Below, piece by piece: positions 42,275-49,317 of a stretch of DNA of 64,000 nucleotides; within the stretch, counting starts at the first letter, position 1, and each line of letters begins with the position of its first letter. The notes beneath the pieces are model-generated. The model was given only the letters and a program-made list of their open reading frames with translations, was not told the origin of the DNA and made no database searches. Source of the DNA: Nitrosovibrio sp. Nv6 (lineage in GTDB: Bacteria; Pseudomonadota; Gammaproteobacteria; Burkholderiales; Nitrosomonadaceae); the NCBI RefSeq assembly GCF_900110495.1, contig NZ_FODX01000001.1, positions 496,001 to 560,000 on the forward strand. The letters run 5' to 3'. The translations under genes and the position numbers were made by a program.

Positions 42275-42910
42275 CTAAGCCGATTCCATGGCGGCAGCCG
42301 TGGCAGATGATACGGAGCCTTCCGGGAGTGAGGGGGAACATTCCATGCACCGCAAAATATCCTCGGCAGTAAGCCGTGCAATATGGGCGGCCTGGCTGTT
42401 TTGGGTGACCATGGCAGTCACGATCGCGCCCTCGATGATCAGGCCCAGTTTCTGGGTGACGATATCCGGATCCTTGGCCCCGCTTTCCCCAACCAGTGCC
42501 CCGAGCCGGCTAATTATCTGGTCCCGATAGGTGACGGCTACATCCTTTACCCAGGCGCTATCCTTTTCATGTTCCGCCACGGCGTTGATGAATACGCAGC
42601 CGAAGAAGTCTTCTTTCTCGAACCATTTCTCCAGCAGATCGAACAGCGCCAGGATGCGTTCCCTGGCGGAGCACTCCAGACCCGGCAGATCCAGGTCGAA
42701 CCAGTGAAACCACATGTTCGCTTCCGTATCGAACACCGCCTTGAGCAGATTTTCTTTCGAGCCGTAGTGCGTGTAGAGGCTGGCGCGCGCCACGCCTGCT
42801 TCCTCAAGAATCCGTGTAATGCCGGTCGCATGGATGCCCGCCCGGCAGAACAAGCGGCGCGCGGCCAAAAGCAGCTTTTCCTCGGTCGATTTGCGAGTTG
42901 CTTTCATCAA
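42275..42910 (-). CDS. TetR/AcrR-family transcriptional regulator
   Basis: A 211-residue repressor. The N-terminal helix-turn-helix reads KLLLAARRLFCRAGIHATGI then ILEEAGVARASLYTHYGSKE, the standard TetR pattern. The C-terminal domain (about 80-190, LFDLLEKWFEKEDFFGCVFI) resembles the YcdC/AcrR C-domains with GCVF. It starts one base beyond the end of the monooxygenase gene and is transcribed with it. The inverted repeat at 44789-44808 upstream of the operon is the obvious operator, so autoregulated repression of the operon is inferred. Confidence 0.9.
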   Translation of the reverse strand: MMKATRKSTEEKLLLAARRLFCRAGIHATGITRILEEAGVARASLYTHYGSKENLLKAVFDTEANMWFHWFDLDLPGLECSARERILALFDLLEKWFEKEDFFGCVFINAVAEHEKDSAWVKDVAVTYRDQIISRLGALVGESGAKDPDIVTQKLGLIIEGAIVTAMVTQNSQAAHIARLTAEDILRCMECSPSLPEGSVSSATAAAMESA

Positions 42911-42911
42911 C

Positions 42912-44159
42912 CTATTCCTCCGCGATCTGCAGTGATTGATGCGGGTTTGCTTGGCCGGCGGCGCTACGCGCCGTCAATTGTTTCCCGATTTTTGTTGCGA
43001 TCCTGCCCGCGTCCAGGCGAATTTCACGCAGATAGCCGCTTAAGGGAACAAAGTGGCCTATGATGTAAAGCCGCGGGGCATCCGGGAATTCATGGTCCCC
43101 CTGGGCCACAGGCCTGTCATCCCCGGTGATAATACCGGGAACCTGGATCAGTTTGGTGAGACCGGTGCGAAAACCTGTCCCGGCAACAATCGCATCCACG
43201 TTCAATGCAGCTTCCTCCGGATATTCGTGCGGTTTCGCTTCGATGGAATTGAAGGCATGCACGGTCTGTCCTTCGATTTTTTTGATCTGACCAACCACCC
43301 GGATACGCCCCGCGCGGATATTTTCCGCAAAAGGGTCATAGACAATCGGCACGACCTGGCTCCTGGCAAACTGCTGCGATACCGGGGATGCGGGAAAAGG
43401 AAGGCCGTAGGGTGTCAGGTCGCCGATGAACAGCCGACGCAGGGCATGCAGGAGGCCATCCACCCAGGCTACCGGCAGGGGGCGAATCGCAACGCCGATT
43501 CCGGCCAGCGGAATGCCAAATACACTTTTGGGAAGAATATGGGGCAGCGTCCTGACAGAGAGAGTCACCGTTTTTGCGTATTCAGCGAGCCTGCTTGCAA
43601 TTTCAGCAGCGGAATTGCCGCTGCCGACAACCAGCACATCCTTTCCCGCATAGGTTTTGGCATTCTTGAATTTCGAGGAATGGATAATTTCTCCAGGAAA
43701 TGTTTCCATGCCTTCCCATTTAGGGATGACGGGAGTGCACGCGCATCCCGTCGCGACAACCACGGCGCGTGATTCGAACGTTTCCCCATCCTGGCTGGAG
43801 ATCGCCCAGGTGTCGCGTTGACGGTCATACTCGACTTTCTCGATATTAATTCCGGTTCGGACCCTGAATCCTCCTCGTTCGGGAAATGTTTCGAGGACAC
43901 GCACCACTTCATCACGCGAAGGCCAGCCGCCGGCCGAGCGGGGAAATGGATTTCCCGGGAGTTGTGAAAAGAAGCGCCCCGTATTCAGGCGCACGCCGTC
44001 ATAATGATTGCGCCAGACGTCCCCCACCGCGGCTGTTTTCTCCAATACCAGTGGATCGAGGCCGATTCTTTTCAGTTCATATGCTGCCGACAATCCCGCC
44101 GGACCAGCGCCGATTACTGCGACATCATGCATGCCCGTCATCTCCATGCCCCCTATCAT
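42912..44159 (-). CDS. FAD-dependent flavin monooxygenase-like oxidoreductase
   Basis: A 415-residue flavoprotein. The FAD loop is VAVIGAGPAGLSAAYELKRI, the NADPH loop is DVLVVGSGNSAAEIASRLAE, and ATGCACTPVIPKWEG plus the GTGFRTGLTKLI segment are typical of flavin monooxygenases and YUCCA/CzcO-like proteins. Length matches. The annotated start may be ATG 44159, 44147 or 44132; the flavin loop begins shortly after all three. It lies three bases downstream of the OsmC gene in the TetR operon. Substrate unknown; CzcO-type proteins are linked to metals or to small lipophilic substrates. Confidence 0.88.
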   Translation of the reverse strand: MIGGMEMTGMHDVAVIGAGPAGLSAAYELKRIGLDPLVLEKTAAVGDVWRNHYDGVRLNTGRFFSQLPGNPFPRSAGGWPSRDEVVRVLETFPERGGFRVRTGINIEKVEYDRQRDTWAISSQDGETFESRAVVVATGCACTPVIPKWEGMETFPGEIIHSSKFKNAKTYAGKDVLVVGSGNSAAEIASRLAEYAKTVTLSVRTLPHILPKSVFGIPLAGIGVAIRPLPVAWVDGLLHALRRLFIGDLTPYGLPFPASPVSQQFARSQVVPIVYDPFAENIRAGRIRVVGQIKKIEGQTVHAFNSIEAKPHEYPEEAALNVDAIVAGTGFRTGLTKLIQVPGIITGDDRPVAQGDHEFPDAPRLYIIGHFVPLSGYLREIRLDAGRIATKIGKQLTARSAAGQANPHQSLQIAEE

Positions 44160-44162
44160 GTG

Positions 44163-44714
44163 TTATGAAAGCTCAGCCGCCAGTTCAGCCTGCTTGCAAC
44201 TGATCTCAACATCAAGCGGAACCGGGCGGATGATCGTGTCCGGAATGGGTGCGGTTTTCAGCAGTCTGTCCAGAATTCCCTTCACTTTGTCTGGCGAGGC
44301 GTCGGTCTGGATATCCACCGCTATCCTGATGCTCTCAAACCCCGGATTGGCGGCTTCAAGGCCAAAGGCGGCGCGGAAATTCACGCGGCCGGAAACATCG
44401 AGCCGCAGCGATTTCACAGCGACGCCGGCAGCCGATAATCCGCCAATATAGGTGGCGACAAGGCAACCGCCGATTGCGCTGAGCAGCATGTCCTCCGGCG
44501 TGACGCCGTCTCCGCTGCCGCCGTATTGCTCGGGTTCATCGCCGATGACTTCCTGACCATCCATAGCACAGGATATTGTGCGATACCCGTTTTTCCAGAC
44601 AATGGTCGACTCGTACCGGGGGTTGGCGAAAGGTCCATCTGCATCCGCCTCGATAAGATCCTTCGTTGCCCGCAATTTGTCGACGTCAATTCCATTCACG
44701 CATTTCATCGTCAT
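44163..44714 (-). CDS. OsmC-family protein, head of the TetR operon
   Basis: A 183-residue OsmC-fold protein. ATG 44714 (MTMKCVNG) is chosen because GGAGGT lies four bases before it; an upstream in-frame start lacks this. The core GDGVTPEDMLLSAIGGCLVA contains the first cysteine, and a second cysteine lies in EISCKQAELA near the end, shifted relative to classical OsmC/Ohr. Middle strands (TIVWKNGYRTISCAMDGQEV) fit the fold. It may be an organic-peroxide or thiol-dependent enzyme. It differs clearly from the OsmC protein at 9366-9791. Confidence 0.85.
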   Translation of the reverse strand: MTMKCVNGIDVDKLRATKDLIEADADGPFANPRYESTIVWKNGYRTISCAMDGQEVIGDEPEQYGGSGDGVTPEDMLLSAIGGCLVATYIGGLSAAGVAVKSLRLDVSGRVNFRAAFGLEAANPGFESIRIAVDIQTDASPDKVKGILDRLLKTAPIPDTIIRPVPLDVEISCKQAELAAELS

Positions 44715-44788
44715 CGTTACCTCCATATCATCACAAGAAAATGCTGATGCCACTTATATTCCGGTATATTGTTAAAGAGGGCATCAAC

Positions 44789-44808
44789 AATAGACCGATC
44801 AGTCTATT
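44789..44808. promoter_or_regulatory. TetR-type operator upstream of the OsmC-monooxygenase-TetR operon
   Basis: AATAGACCGATCAGTCTATT has perfect 7-base arms (AATAGAC / GTCTATT) around CGATCA, close to the TAGACnGATCnGTCTA form bound by many TetR/AcrR repressors. It lies 75 bases upstream of the first start codon (44714) and the operon encodes a TetR protein. The rest of the gap 44715-45000 shows no other feature. Confidence 0.75.
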
Positions 44809-45000
44809 TTTATTCTACGCCCGGAATAAAGACATTACAAGAGGAATGGATATGAATTTTTGAAGAGGGGAATCCCCTATGAGGAGAGAGCTGTCAAATA
44901 GAAGAAGAGAATGAGTACCTCATTTGGAAAATGAAGGTATAGGCACTTTCGCTTAATAAGAGGGCGGAAAAGAAATCCGTCCCTTACCCAGGGTTTCGGT

Positions 45001-45831
45001 TCAGCCGCTGATCCCTGTTACAACCGCTATGGCCTTGATCCCCATTCCAGTCGCCACGGCCGCCGCAAGAATGGCAAAGCCTTTTTGCAATCCTGGACCC
45101 GTGAAGTGGTCGGTGAATCTGCCCGCAACCAGCATGGCCGTCACCGCGCCCGCTGCGAAGGGCAGCGCTATCGTCCAGTTCATGCTCCCGGCCAGCACTG
45201 CAGAAAAAGCACCAGCGGCGGACACCAGCGCCACGACCGCGAGGGACGTGGGCACGATGGCCCGCATGTGAAGAAGGGTGGCCTTCTGGAGTGCGGGCAC
45301 AATGATGAAGCCACCTCCCACTCCAAGCAGGCCGGAGAGAAAGCCGGCAGCAATCCCGGATAAGGCAAGCGATCTCGCGCAGTGAGCATCCCAGACAAGA
45401 CGCCCGCTGAAATCGTCGAGTTGGCACGGCGTGGCTGGCAAGGATGCATTTGCTGCCTTCACAGGATGATTTCCAGACGGTCTGAACATTCTGATGGCGA
45501 TATAACCGAGCACTGCCGCAAATAGGAGTCTCAAGGCTGCGTCGGGTATCTGGCGGGCGATGTATATTCCCAGCGGCGAGGCCAACGTGCCAGTAAAAGC
45601 GATGAAGCCAGCCGCCCGGTACCTTACCTTTCCCTCCTTCAATGCTAGCAGCGCGCCGATGGCAGCCGAAACACTGACGGCGAGCAGCGCAATGGGTGCC
45701 GCCTCCGTCACTAGCAATTGCAAGCCAAAAACGAGCAGCGGAACAGCGATTATGGCGCCCCCCGCCCCTGTCAGCCCGAGTATCACGCCGACCAAGGCGC
45801 CAAAAAATGCGGCGACTATTGAAACTGTCAC
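45001..45831 (-). CDS. TauE/SafE-family sulfite/anion exporter
   Basis: A 276-residue polytopic protein with the two inverted TauE/SafE repeats. The first is FFGALVGVILGLTGAGGAII (about residues 8-27), the second GIAAGFLSGLLGVGGGFIIV. Start GTG 45831 overlaps the stop of the SQR gene by four bases (GTGA), so translation is coupled; a longer ATG start at 45867 would bury 40 bases in that gene. The family exports sulfite, sulfoacetate and related anions. Directly behind SQR and a persulfide dioxygenase, sulfite export is the natural reading. Confidence 0.9.
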   Translation of the reverse strand: MTVSIVAAFFGALVGVILGLTGAGGAIIAVPLLVFGLQLLVTEAAPIALLAVSVSAAIGALLALKEGKVRYRAAGFIAFTGTLASPLGIYIARQIPDAALRLLFAAVLGYIAIRMFRPSGNHPVKAANASLPATPCQLDDFSGRLVWDAHCARSLALSGIAAGFLSGLLGVGGGFIIVPALQKATLLHMRAIVPTSLAVVALVSAAGAFSAVLAGSMNWTIALPFAAGAVTAMLVAGRFTDHFTGPGLQKGFAILAAAVATGMGIKAIAVVTGISG

Positions 45832-47120
45832 AGTACTCGGGTGGTGCTGCCAGGGCGCGCAAACCACTCACGGCCCTTCAGGAAACCGTGCCAGTAAAAC
45901 CACGGCAGGAACTTCGCCTTGAGCAGCCAGGCCAGGTAACGCGGAACCGTCGGATCGAGCGGGAAAGTTGGAAGCAGTTTGCCACCAAACCCGAACTCGG
46001 CAAGAATGACCTTGCCCTTTTCCACAATAAGTGGACAGGAGCCGTATCCATCGTAACGGGTCGGCAATTCCTTTTCTTCCTTTGCCGCGAGTAGATTCTC
46101 CGCTACCACAACTATTTGCTTCCTTACCGCTGCGGCGGTCTTTGCGTTAGGTGAAGAGCACACGTCTCCCAAGGAGAATATATTGGGATAGCGAGAATGT
46201 TGAAGCGTTTCCGGGTTGACTTCGCACCATCCCGCCGAATCCGCGAGCGGACTGCGGCGAATAAAATCGGGTGCCATTTGAGGTGGCGTAACGTGTAGCA
46301 TGTCAAAAGGCTTTGCCACACGCTCTACGTTGCCTTTCTCATCCTTGATATCAAAATACGCTGTCCTGTTGACGCCATCGACCCTTACCAGATTCGAGTC
46401 AAACATGAGGTTTATGTTGTAACGTCTCACATATTCCATCAGTGGTGGCACGAAAGCGGCCACGCCGAAAAGCACGGAGCCGGCAGCGTTGAATTCGACT
46501 TCAATATCATCCAGGCCCCCTTTGCCCAGCCAATGGTCGCAGGAAAGATACATCGCTTTTTGCGGCGCACCGGCGCATTTGATGGGGAGGGGAGGCTGAG
46601 TGAAAAGCGCCTTCCCGCGTTTGAGGTCCTGGGTCAACGCCCATGTATAGGAGGCCAGATCGAATCGATAATTTGATGTAACTCCGTTCTTTCCCAAGGT
46701 GTCTTCCAACCCCTCGACCTGCTCCCATGCGAGGCGCAAGCCCGGACACACCACCAGTTGCCTGTAGCCAATAGAACGGCCGTCCGTCAGGTGAACAAGA
46801 TTGGAGTCCGGATCAAAACCGCTCGCGGCAGTCTGAATCCAGGTGGACCCTGGGGGAATGACACTGGCCATGGGCTGCACGGTTTTTGAAATGTCATACG
46901 CGCCTCCTCCCACGAGTGTCCAGGCTGGTTGATAATAGTGCCTGTCACAGGGTTCGACGATCGCTGTACGCAGAGAAGGCTGACGTCGAAGCAGGCTGGC
47001 GGTGATGCCTATGCCTGCCGTGCCTCCTCCGATCACGACGACATCAAAGTCTCCACCCCTGCTGAGTGCCGCGTCCATCGGAGCCGCGGGTGTGTCGTTG
47101 TTCCAGGTCCGCTCGTTCAT
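45828..47120 (-). CDS. sqr: sulfide:quinone oxidoreductase, human-SQOR-like type
   Basis: A 430-residue flavoprotein oxidising sulfide to a persulfide or polysulfide and passing electrons to quinone. The FAD loop is VVVIGGGTAGIGITASLLRR. Redox cysteines fit SQOR: LPIKCAGAPQKAMYLSCD and YDGYGSCPLIVEKGKVILAE. LGDVCSSPNAKTAAAVRKQI binds FAD, and the C-terminal membrane-binding end LKAKFLPWFYWHGFLKGREW is present. Residue order around both cysteines is the same as I recall for the mitochondrial enzyme, which hands sulfur to a thiol acceptor such as glutathione. GGAGGA precedes ATG 47120. Its partner dioxygenase is encoded just upstream. Confidence 0.93.
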   Translation of the reverse strand: MNERTWNNDTPAAPMDAALSRGGDFDVVVIGGGTAGIGITASLLRRQPSLRTAIVEPCDRHYYQPAWTLVGGGAYDISKTVQPMASVIPPGSTWIQTAASGFDPDSNLVHLTDGRSIGYRQLVVCPGLRLAWEQVEGLEDTLGKNGVTSNYRFDLASYTWALTQDLKRGKALFTQPPLPIKCAGAPQKAMYLSCDHWLGKGGLDDIEVEFNAAGSVLFGVAAFVPPLMEYVRRYNINLMFDSNLVRVDGVNRTAYFDIKDEKGNVERVAKPFDMLHVTPPQMAPDFIRRSPLADSAGWCEVNPETLQHSRYPNIFSLGDVCSSPNAKTAAAVRKQIVVVAENLLAAKEEKELPTRYDGYGSCPLIVEKGKVILAEFGFGGKLLPTFPLDPTVPRYLAWLLKAKFLPWFYWHGFLKGREWFARPGSTTRVL

Positions 47121-47192
47121 CGTTTCGTCCTCCTTCTTTCAATTCAATTGCTTTTGCTCCGCCCGGCGCCCGCGCTCATTGTTTTCAGCGTC

Positions 47193-48053
47193 TCAGATCA
47201 CGTTCAGTGGTATTTTCAGGTACGACATCCCGTTATCTTCGGGAGGAGGCATTTGCCCGGCGCGCACGTTTACCTGAATGGACGGAAGCAGGAGATTGGG
47301 CATGTCGAGCGTGGCGTCCCGCGCTTGCCGCATGGCCACGTATCGGTCTTCGTCGATACCATCGTGTACATGGATGTTATGAGCGCGCTGCTCGGCCACG
47401 GTAGTCTCCCAACGGATAGGGCGACCTGCCGGAGCATAATCATGGCAAATGAAGAGACGCGTTTCCGCTGGATAGGCAAGAAGCCTGCGTATCGACCCGA
47501 ACAGACGCCGGGCGTCCCCTCCAGGAAAGTCAGCACGCGCAGTACCGAGATCGGGCATGAACAGCGTATCGCCCACAAAGATTGCATCGTCGATCTGATA
47601 GGACAGGTCCGCCGGGGTGTGGCCGGGTGTCAAGATCGCGGTTGCCGTCAGCTTCCCAATGCCGAATGTTTCACCGTCGGCGAACAGATAATCGAAGTGA
47701 TTGCCATCCGGCGTAAAGTCCGATCCCAGATTGAAAATCTTCTTGAAAGTCTCCTGCACGGCAGGAATTTCTTTCCCGATAGCTGTTTTGCCGCCCAGCT
47801 TCTTCTTGAGATAGTCGGCGGAGGTCAGATGATCGGCGTGCGCATGCGTTTCGAGGATCCATTCCGTCTTCAGTCGTTTTTCGCTGATGAAGGCGATTAT
47901 CCTGTCTGCTGATGCCATATGTGTCCTGCCTGATTTCGAGTCGTAATCCAGCACGGGATCGATAACCGCGCAACTGCCTCCAGCCTCGTCGCAAATAACG
48001 TAGCTCAGCGTCCATGTGGCCGGGTCGAAGAATGCCTCAATATTGGGTTTCAT
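47193..48053 (-). CDS. ETHE1/Blh-like persulfide dioxygenase (MBL fold)
   Basis: A 286-residue metallo-beta-lactamase-fold protein. ATG 48053 (KPNIEAFFDPATWTLSYVIC) is where family homology starts, with AAGG before it; a frame open to 48245 is non-homologous. Iron/metal ligands are WILETHAHADHLTSADYLKK, ILTPGHTPADLSYQI and AIFVGDTLFMPDLGTARADF, and the Arg/Asp after the last motif is typical of persulfide dioxygenases. It would oxidise glutathione persulfide to sulfite. The C-terminus (about 225-286) is longer than in ETHE1 and matches Blh-type proteins. It lies between FmdB and SQR genes. Confidence 0.9.
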   Translation of the reverse strand: MKPNIEAFFDPATWTLSYVICDEAGGSCAVIDPVLDYDSKSGRTHMASADRIIAFISEKRLKTEWILETHAHADHLTSADYLKKKLGGKTAIGKEIPAVQETFKKIFNLGSDFTPDGNHFDYLFADGETFGIGKLTATAILTPGHTPADLSYQIDDAIFVGDTLFMPDLGTARADFPGGDARRLFGSIRRLLAYPAETRLFICHDYAPAGRPIRWETTVAEQRAHNIHVHDGIDEDRYVAMRQARDATLDMPNLLLPSIQVNVRAGQMPPPEDNGMSYLKIPLNVI

Positions 48054-48082
48054 CTGCGGTCTACCTTCTAGCCAGGCGCGAG

Positions 48083-48325
48083 TTAAACGTTCCCACATCC
48101 GCAGCCTGGTCCGTGCAGATGTTTTGCCAGTTCGGCTTTTGGCTGAAGCGAACGCATTGCGTGGTCCCGGCCTCGCGCCATTTCCCCATGCATGGCAGGA
48201 ACAGAAAGAATCAATTTTTCTGTCGAGCTTCCGCATGCCAAACAATCCGGATTAGGCGCGTGGATCGAATGGCGTACTTCAAATTGAAGTTTGCACTCTG
48301 TACACATGTAGTCATAAGTTGGCAT
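48083..48325 (-). CDS. FmdB-family zinc-ribbon protein
   Basis: An 80-residue protein starting PTYDYMCTECKLQFEVRHSI. Cys8, Cys11, Cys28 and Cys31 form the FmdB/CxxC-CxxC zinc ribbon. The tail is His/Cys/Gly-rich (LHGPGCGCGNV) and could bind metal. FmdB proteins were first seen beside formamidase and are thought to regulate or aid amidase/hydrolase expression; their mode of action is unknown. It lies between the carbonic-anhydrase-like gene (86 bases) and the dioxygenase gene (29 bases). AGGAATTC precedes ATG. Confidence 0.85.
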   Translation of the reverse strand: MPTYDYMCTECKLQFEVRHSIHAPNPDCLACGSSTEKLILSVPAMHGEMARGRDHAMRSLQPKAELAKHLHGPGCGCGNV

Positions 48326-48359
48326 TTAGAATTCCTATATCCATTAAAACCACGTTAAG

Positions 48360-48390
48360 ACGTGACACCCGGCATGACAAGTGGTCACGT
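48360..48390. repeat. inverted repeat between the carbonic-anhydrase-like and FmdB genes
   Basis: Arms ACGTGAC (48360-48366) and GTCACGT (48384-48390) are perfect 7-mers with a 17-base loop. It may be a processing or partial termination structure inside the operon, or a protein site for a second promoter before fmdB. Confidence 0.4.
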
Positions 48391-48411
48391 TTCCAGTTTT
48401 TTCTCTTGAAC

Positions 48412-49065
48412 TTAGCTCCAGCGAAGTGGTTGCTTCCCTTGGATCCCGAATTGAGCTGAGGTCACATCGGTCCGGACTCGTTTTTCAGCGTCTCGGGTCG
48501 GCGCTCTCAACCGACGTGTCTCGACTTCCCAAACCCAACCGCTGATGACCACATCCTTGGGGATGAGAGGATGATTTTTAAATGCTTCTATTGTCCTCAT
48601 GCAGGTTTCATCCACGTCATCCATCATTCCGATCCACTTTGCAAAAGCACCGTTCTCCAGCTTCAATTCGGGCAATGTGGGATCCATTGGAATCTTGTCG
48701 GTATCGATCCCTTTATCGCGTAACATTTTCTCCAGCTCAGTTGCATTTGCAGACAGCATGCCGCATTGCGTATGCTGCACAATGACAATTTCCCTGGTGC
48801 CAAAAAAATGGCAAGTCAGCATTGCCGAGCGAATTGCATCGTCTGTGACAATTCCCCCGGCATTGCGGAAGCAATGTGCATCTCCACCGCCTGCAGGGGT
48901 ATCTACATGGATACCGAGCGCTTCATCTACCGGCAGACGTTCGTCCATACAGGCAAGCACCCACAATTTCCGGTTATTATGTCCATCCGGTCCATGACGG
49001 CGACGTTGGGCCCAGAAATCATATGCTGCGGCGCGTGTGTCTAGTTCCTCTTTAAGAGTTTTCAA
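48412..49065 (-). CDS. beta-carbonic-anhydrase-like protein, clade D (COS/CS2-hydrolase group)
   Basis: A 217-residue zinc enzyme. Zinc ligands and the catalytic dyad are Cys39, Asp41, Arg43 (VLACMDERLPVDEALG) and His98, Cys101 (IVIVQHTQCGML). DAHCFRNAGGIVTDDAIRSA follows the pattern EAHxIRNAG of clade D, which holds mycobacterial Rv1284-type anhydrases and the carbonyl sulfide hydrolase and carbon disulfide hydrolase described from sulfur-oxidising microbes. Length (200-220) fits. The start is TTG 49065 after GAGGAGATT. A sigma-54 promoter lies upstream and sulfide-oxidation genes downstream, so hydrolysis of COS or CS2 to sulfide is inferred. Ordinary CO2 hydration remains possible. Confidence 0.8.
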   Translation of the reverse strand: MKTLKEELDTRAAAYDFWAQRRRHGPDGHNNRKLWVLACMDERLPVDEALGIHVDTPAGGGDAHCFRNAGGIVTDDAIRSAMLTCHFFGTREIVIVQHTQCGMLSANATELEKMLRDKGIDTDKIPMDPTLPELKLENGAFAKWIGMMDDVDETCMRTIEAFKNHPLIPKDVVISGWVWEVETRRLRAPTRDAEKRVRTDVTSAQFGIQGKQPLRWS

Positions 49066-49186
49066 CTTTGAATCTCCTCGTTAACAGGCTGCAATTTAAA
49101 ATCCCTAACGTGATCTACTTTTTTAAGTACTAGAGGGGTTTCGCAACGGGTATTTAGCCCGCAAATCTCCGTGCAATAAAATTAAA

Positions 49187-49202
49187 TGCAAATACCATGC
49201 CA
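49187..49202 (-). promoter_or_regulatory. sigma-54 (-24/-12) promoter for the sulfur operon
   Basis: On the minus strand the sequence is TGGCATGGTATTTGCA. This agrees with TGGCACG-N4-TTGCA except for one C-to-T change, with the invariant GG and GC at the right spacing. Transcription would start near 49175, about 110 bases before the TTG start of the carbonic-anhydrase-like gene. A sigma-54 activator gene is divergent at 49318. Confidence 0.8.
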
Positions 49203-49265
49203 GAAGAGGAAATAAATATTTCCTCGCAATTTCAATAAATTAGTTTTTTATTTCTTGCCATATTA

Positions 49266-49302
49266 GTGAAACCGTGCTTCAATCAGTGAAGCTCAACTTC
49301 AC
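49266..49302. promoter_or_regulatory. tandem dyads, likely activator (UAS) sites
   Basis: GTGAA (49266-49270) with CTTCA (49277-49281), and GTGAAG (49286-49291) with CTTCAC (49297-49302), form two dyads exactly 20 bases apart, i.e. on the same helix face. They lie 64-115 bases upstream of the -24/-12 promoter, the usual place for enhancer-binding proteins, and just before the activator's own start codon, so autoregulation is likely. Confidence 0.65.
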
Positions 49303-49317
49303 ATTCGGTCCACATCC

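Noticed and set aside
44984..45871. Alternative minus-strand frame of similar length over the TauE gene
   Set aside because: It is Cys/Arg/His-rich and not membrane-like, while the other frame shows clear TauE repeats.
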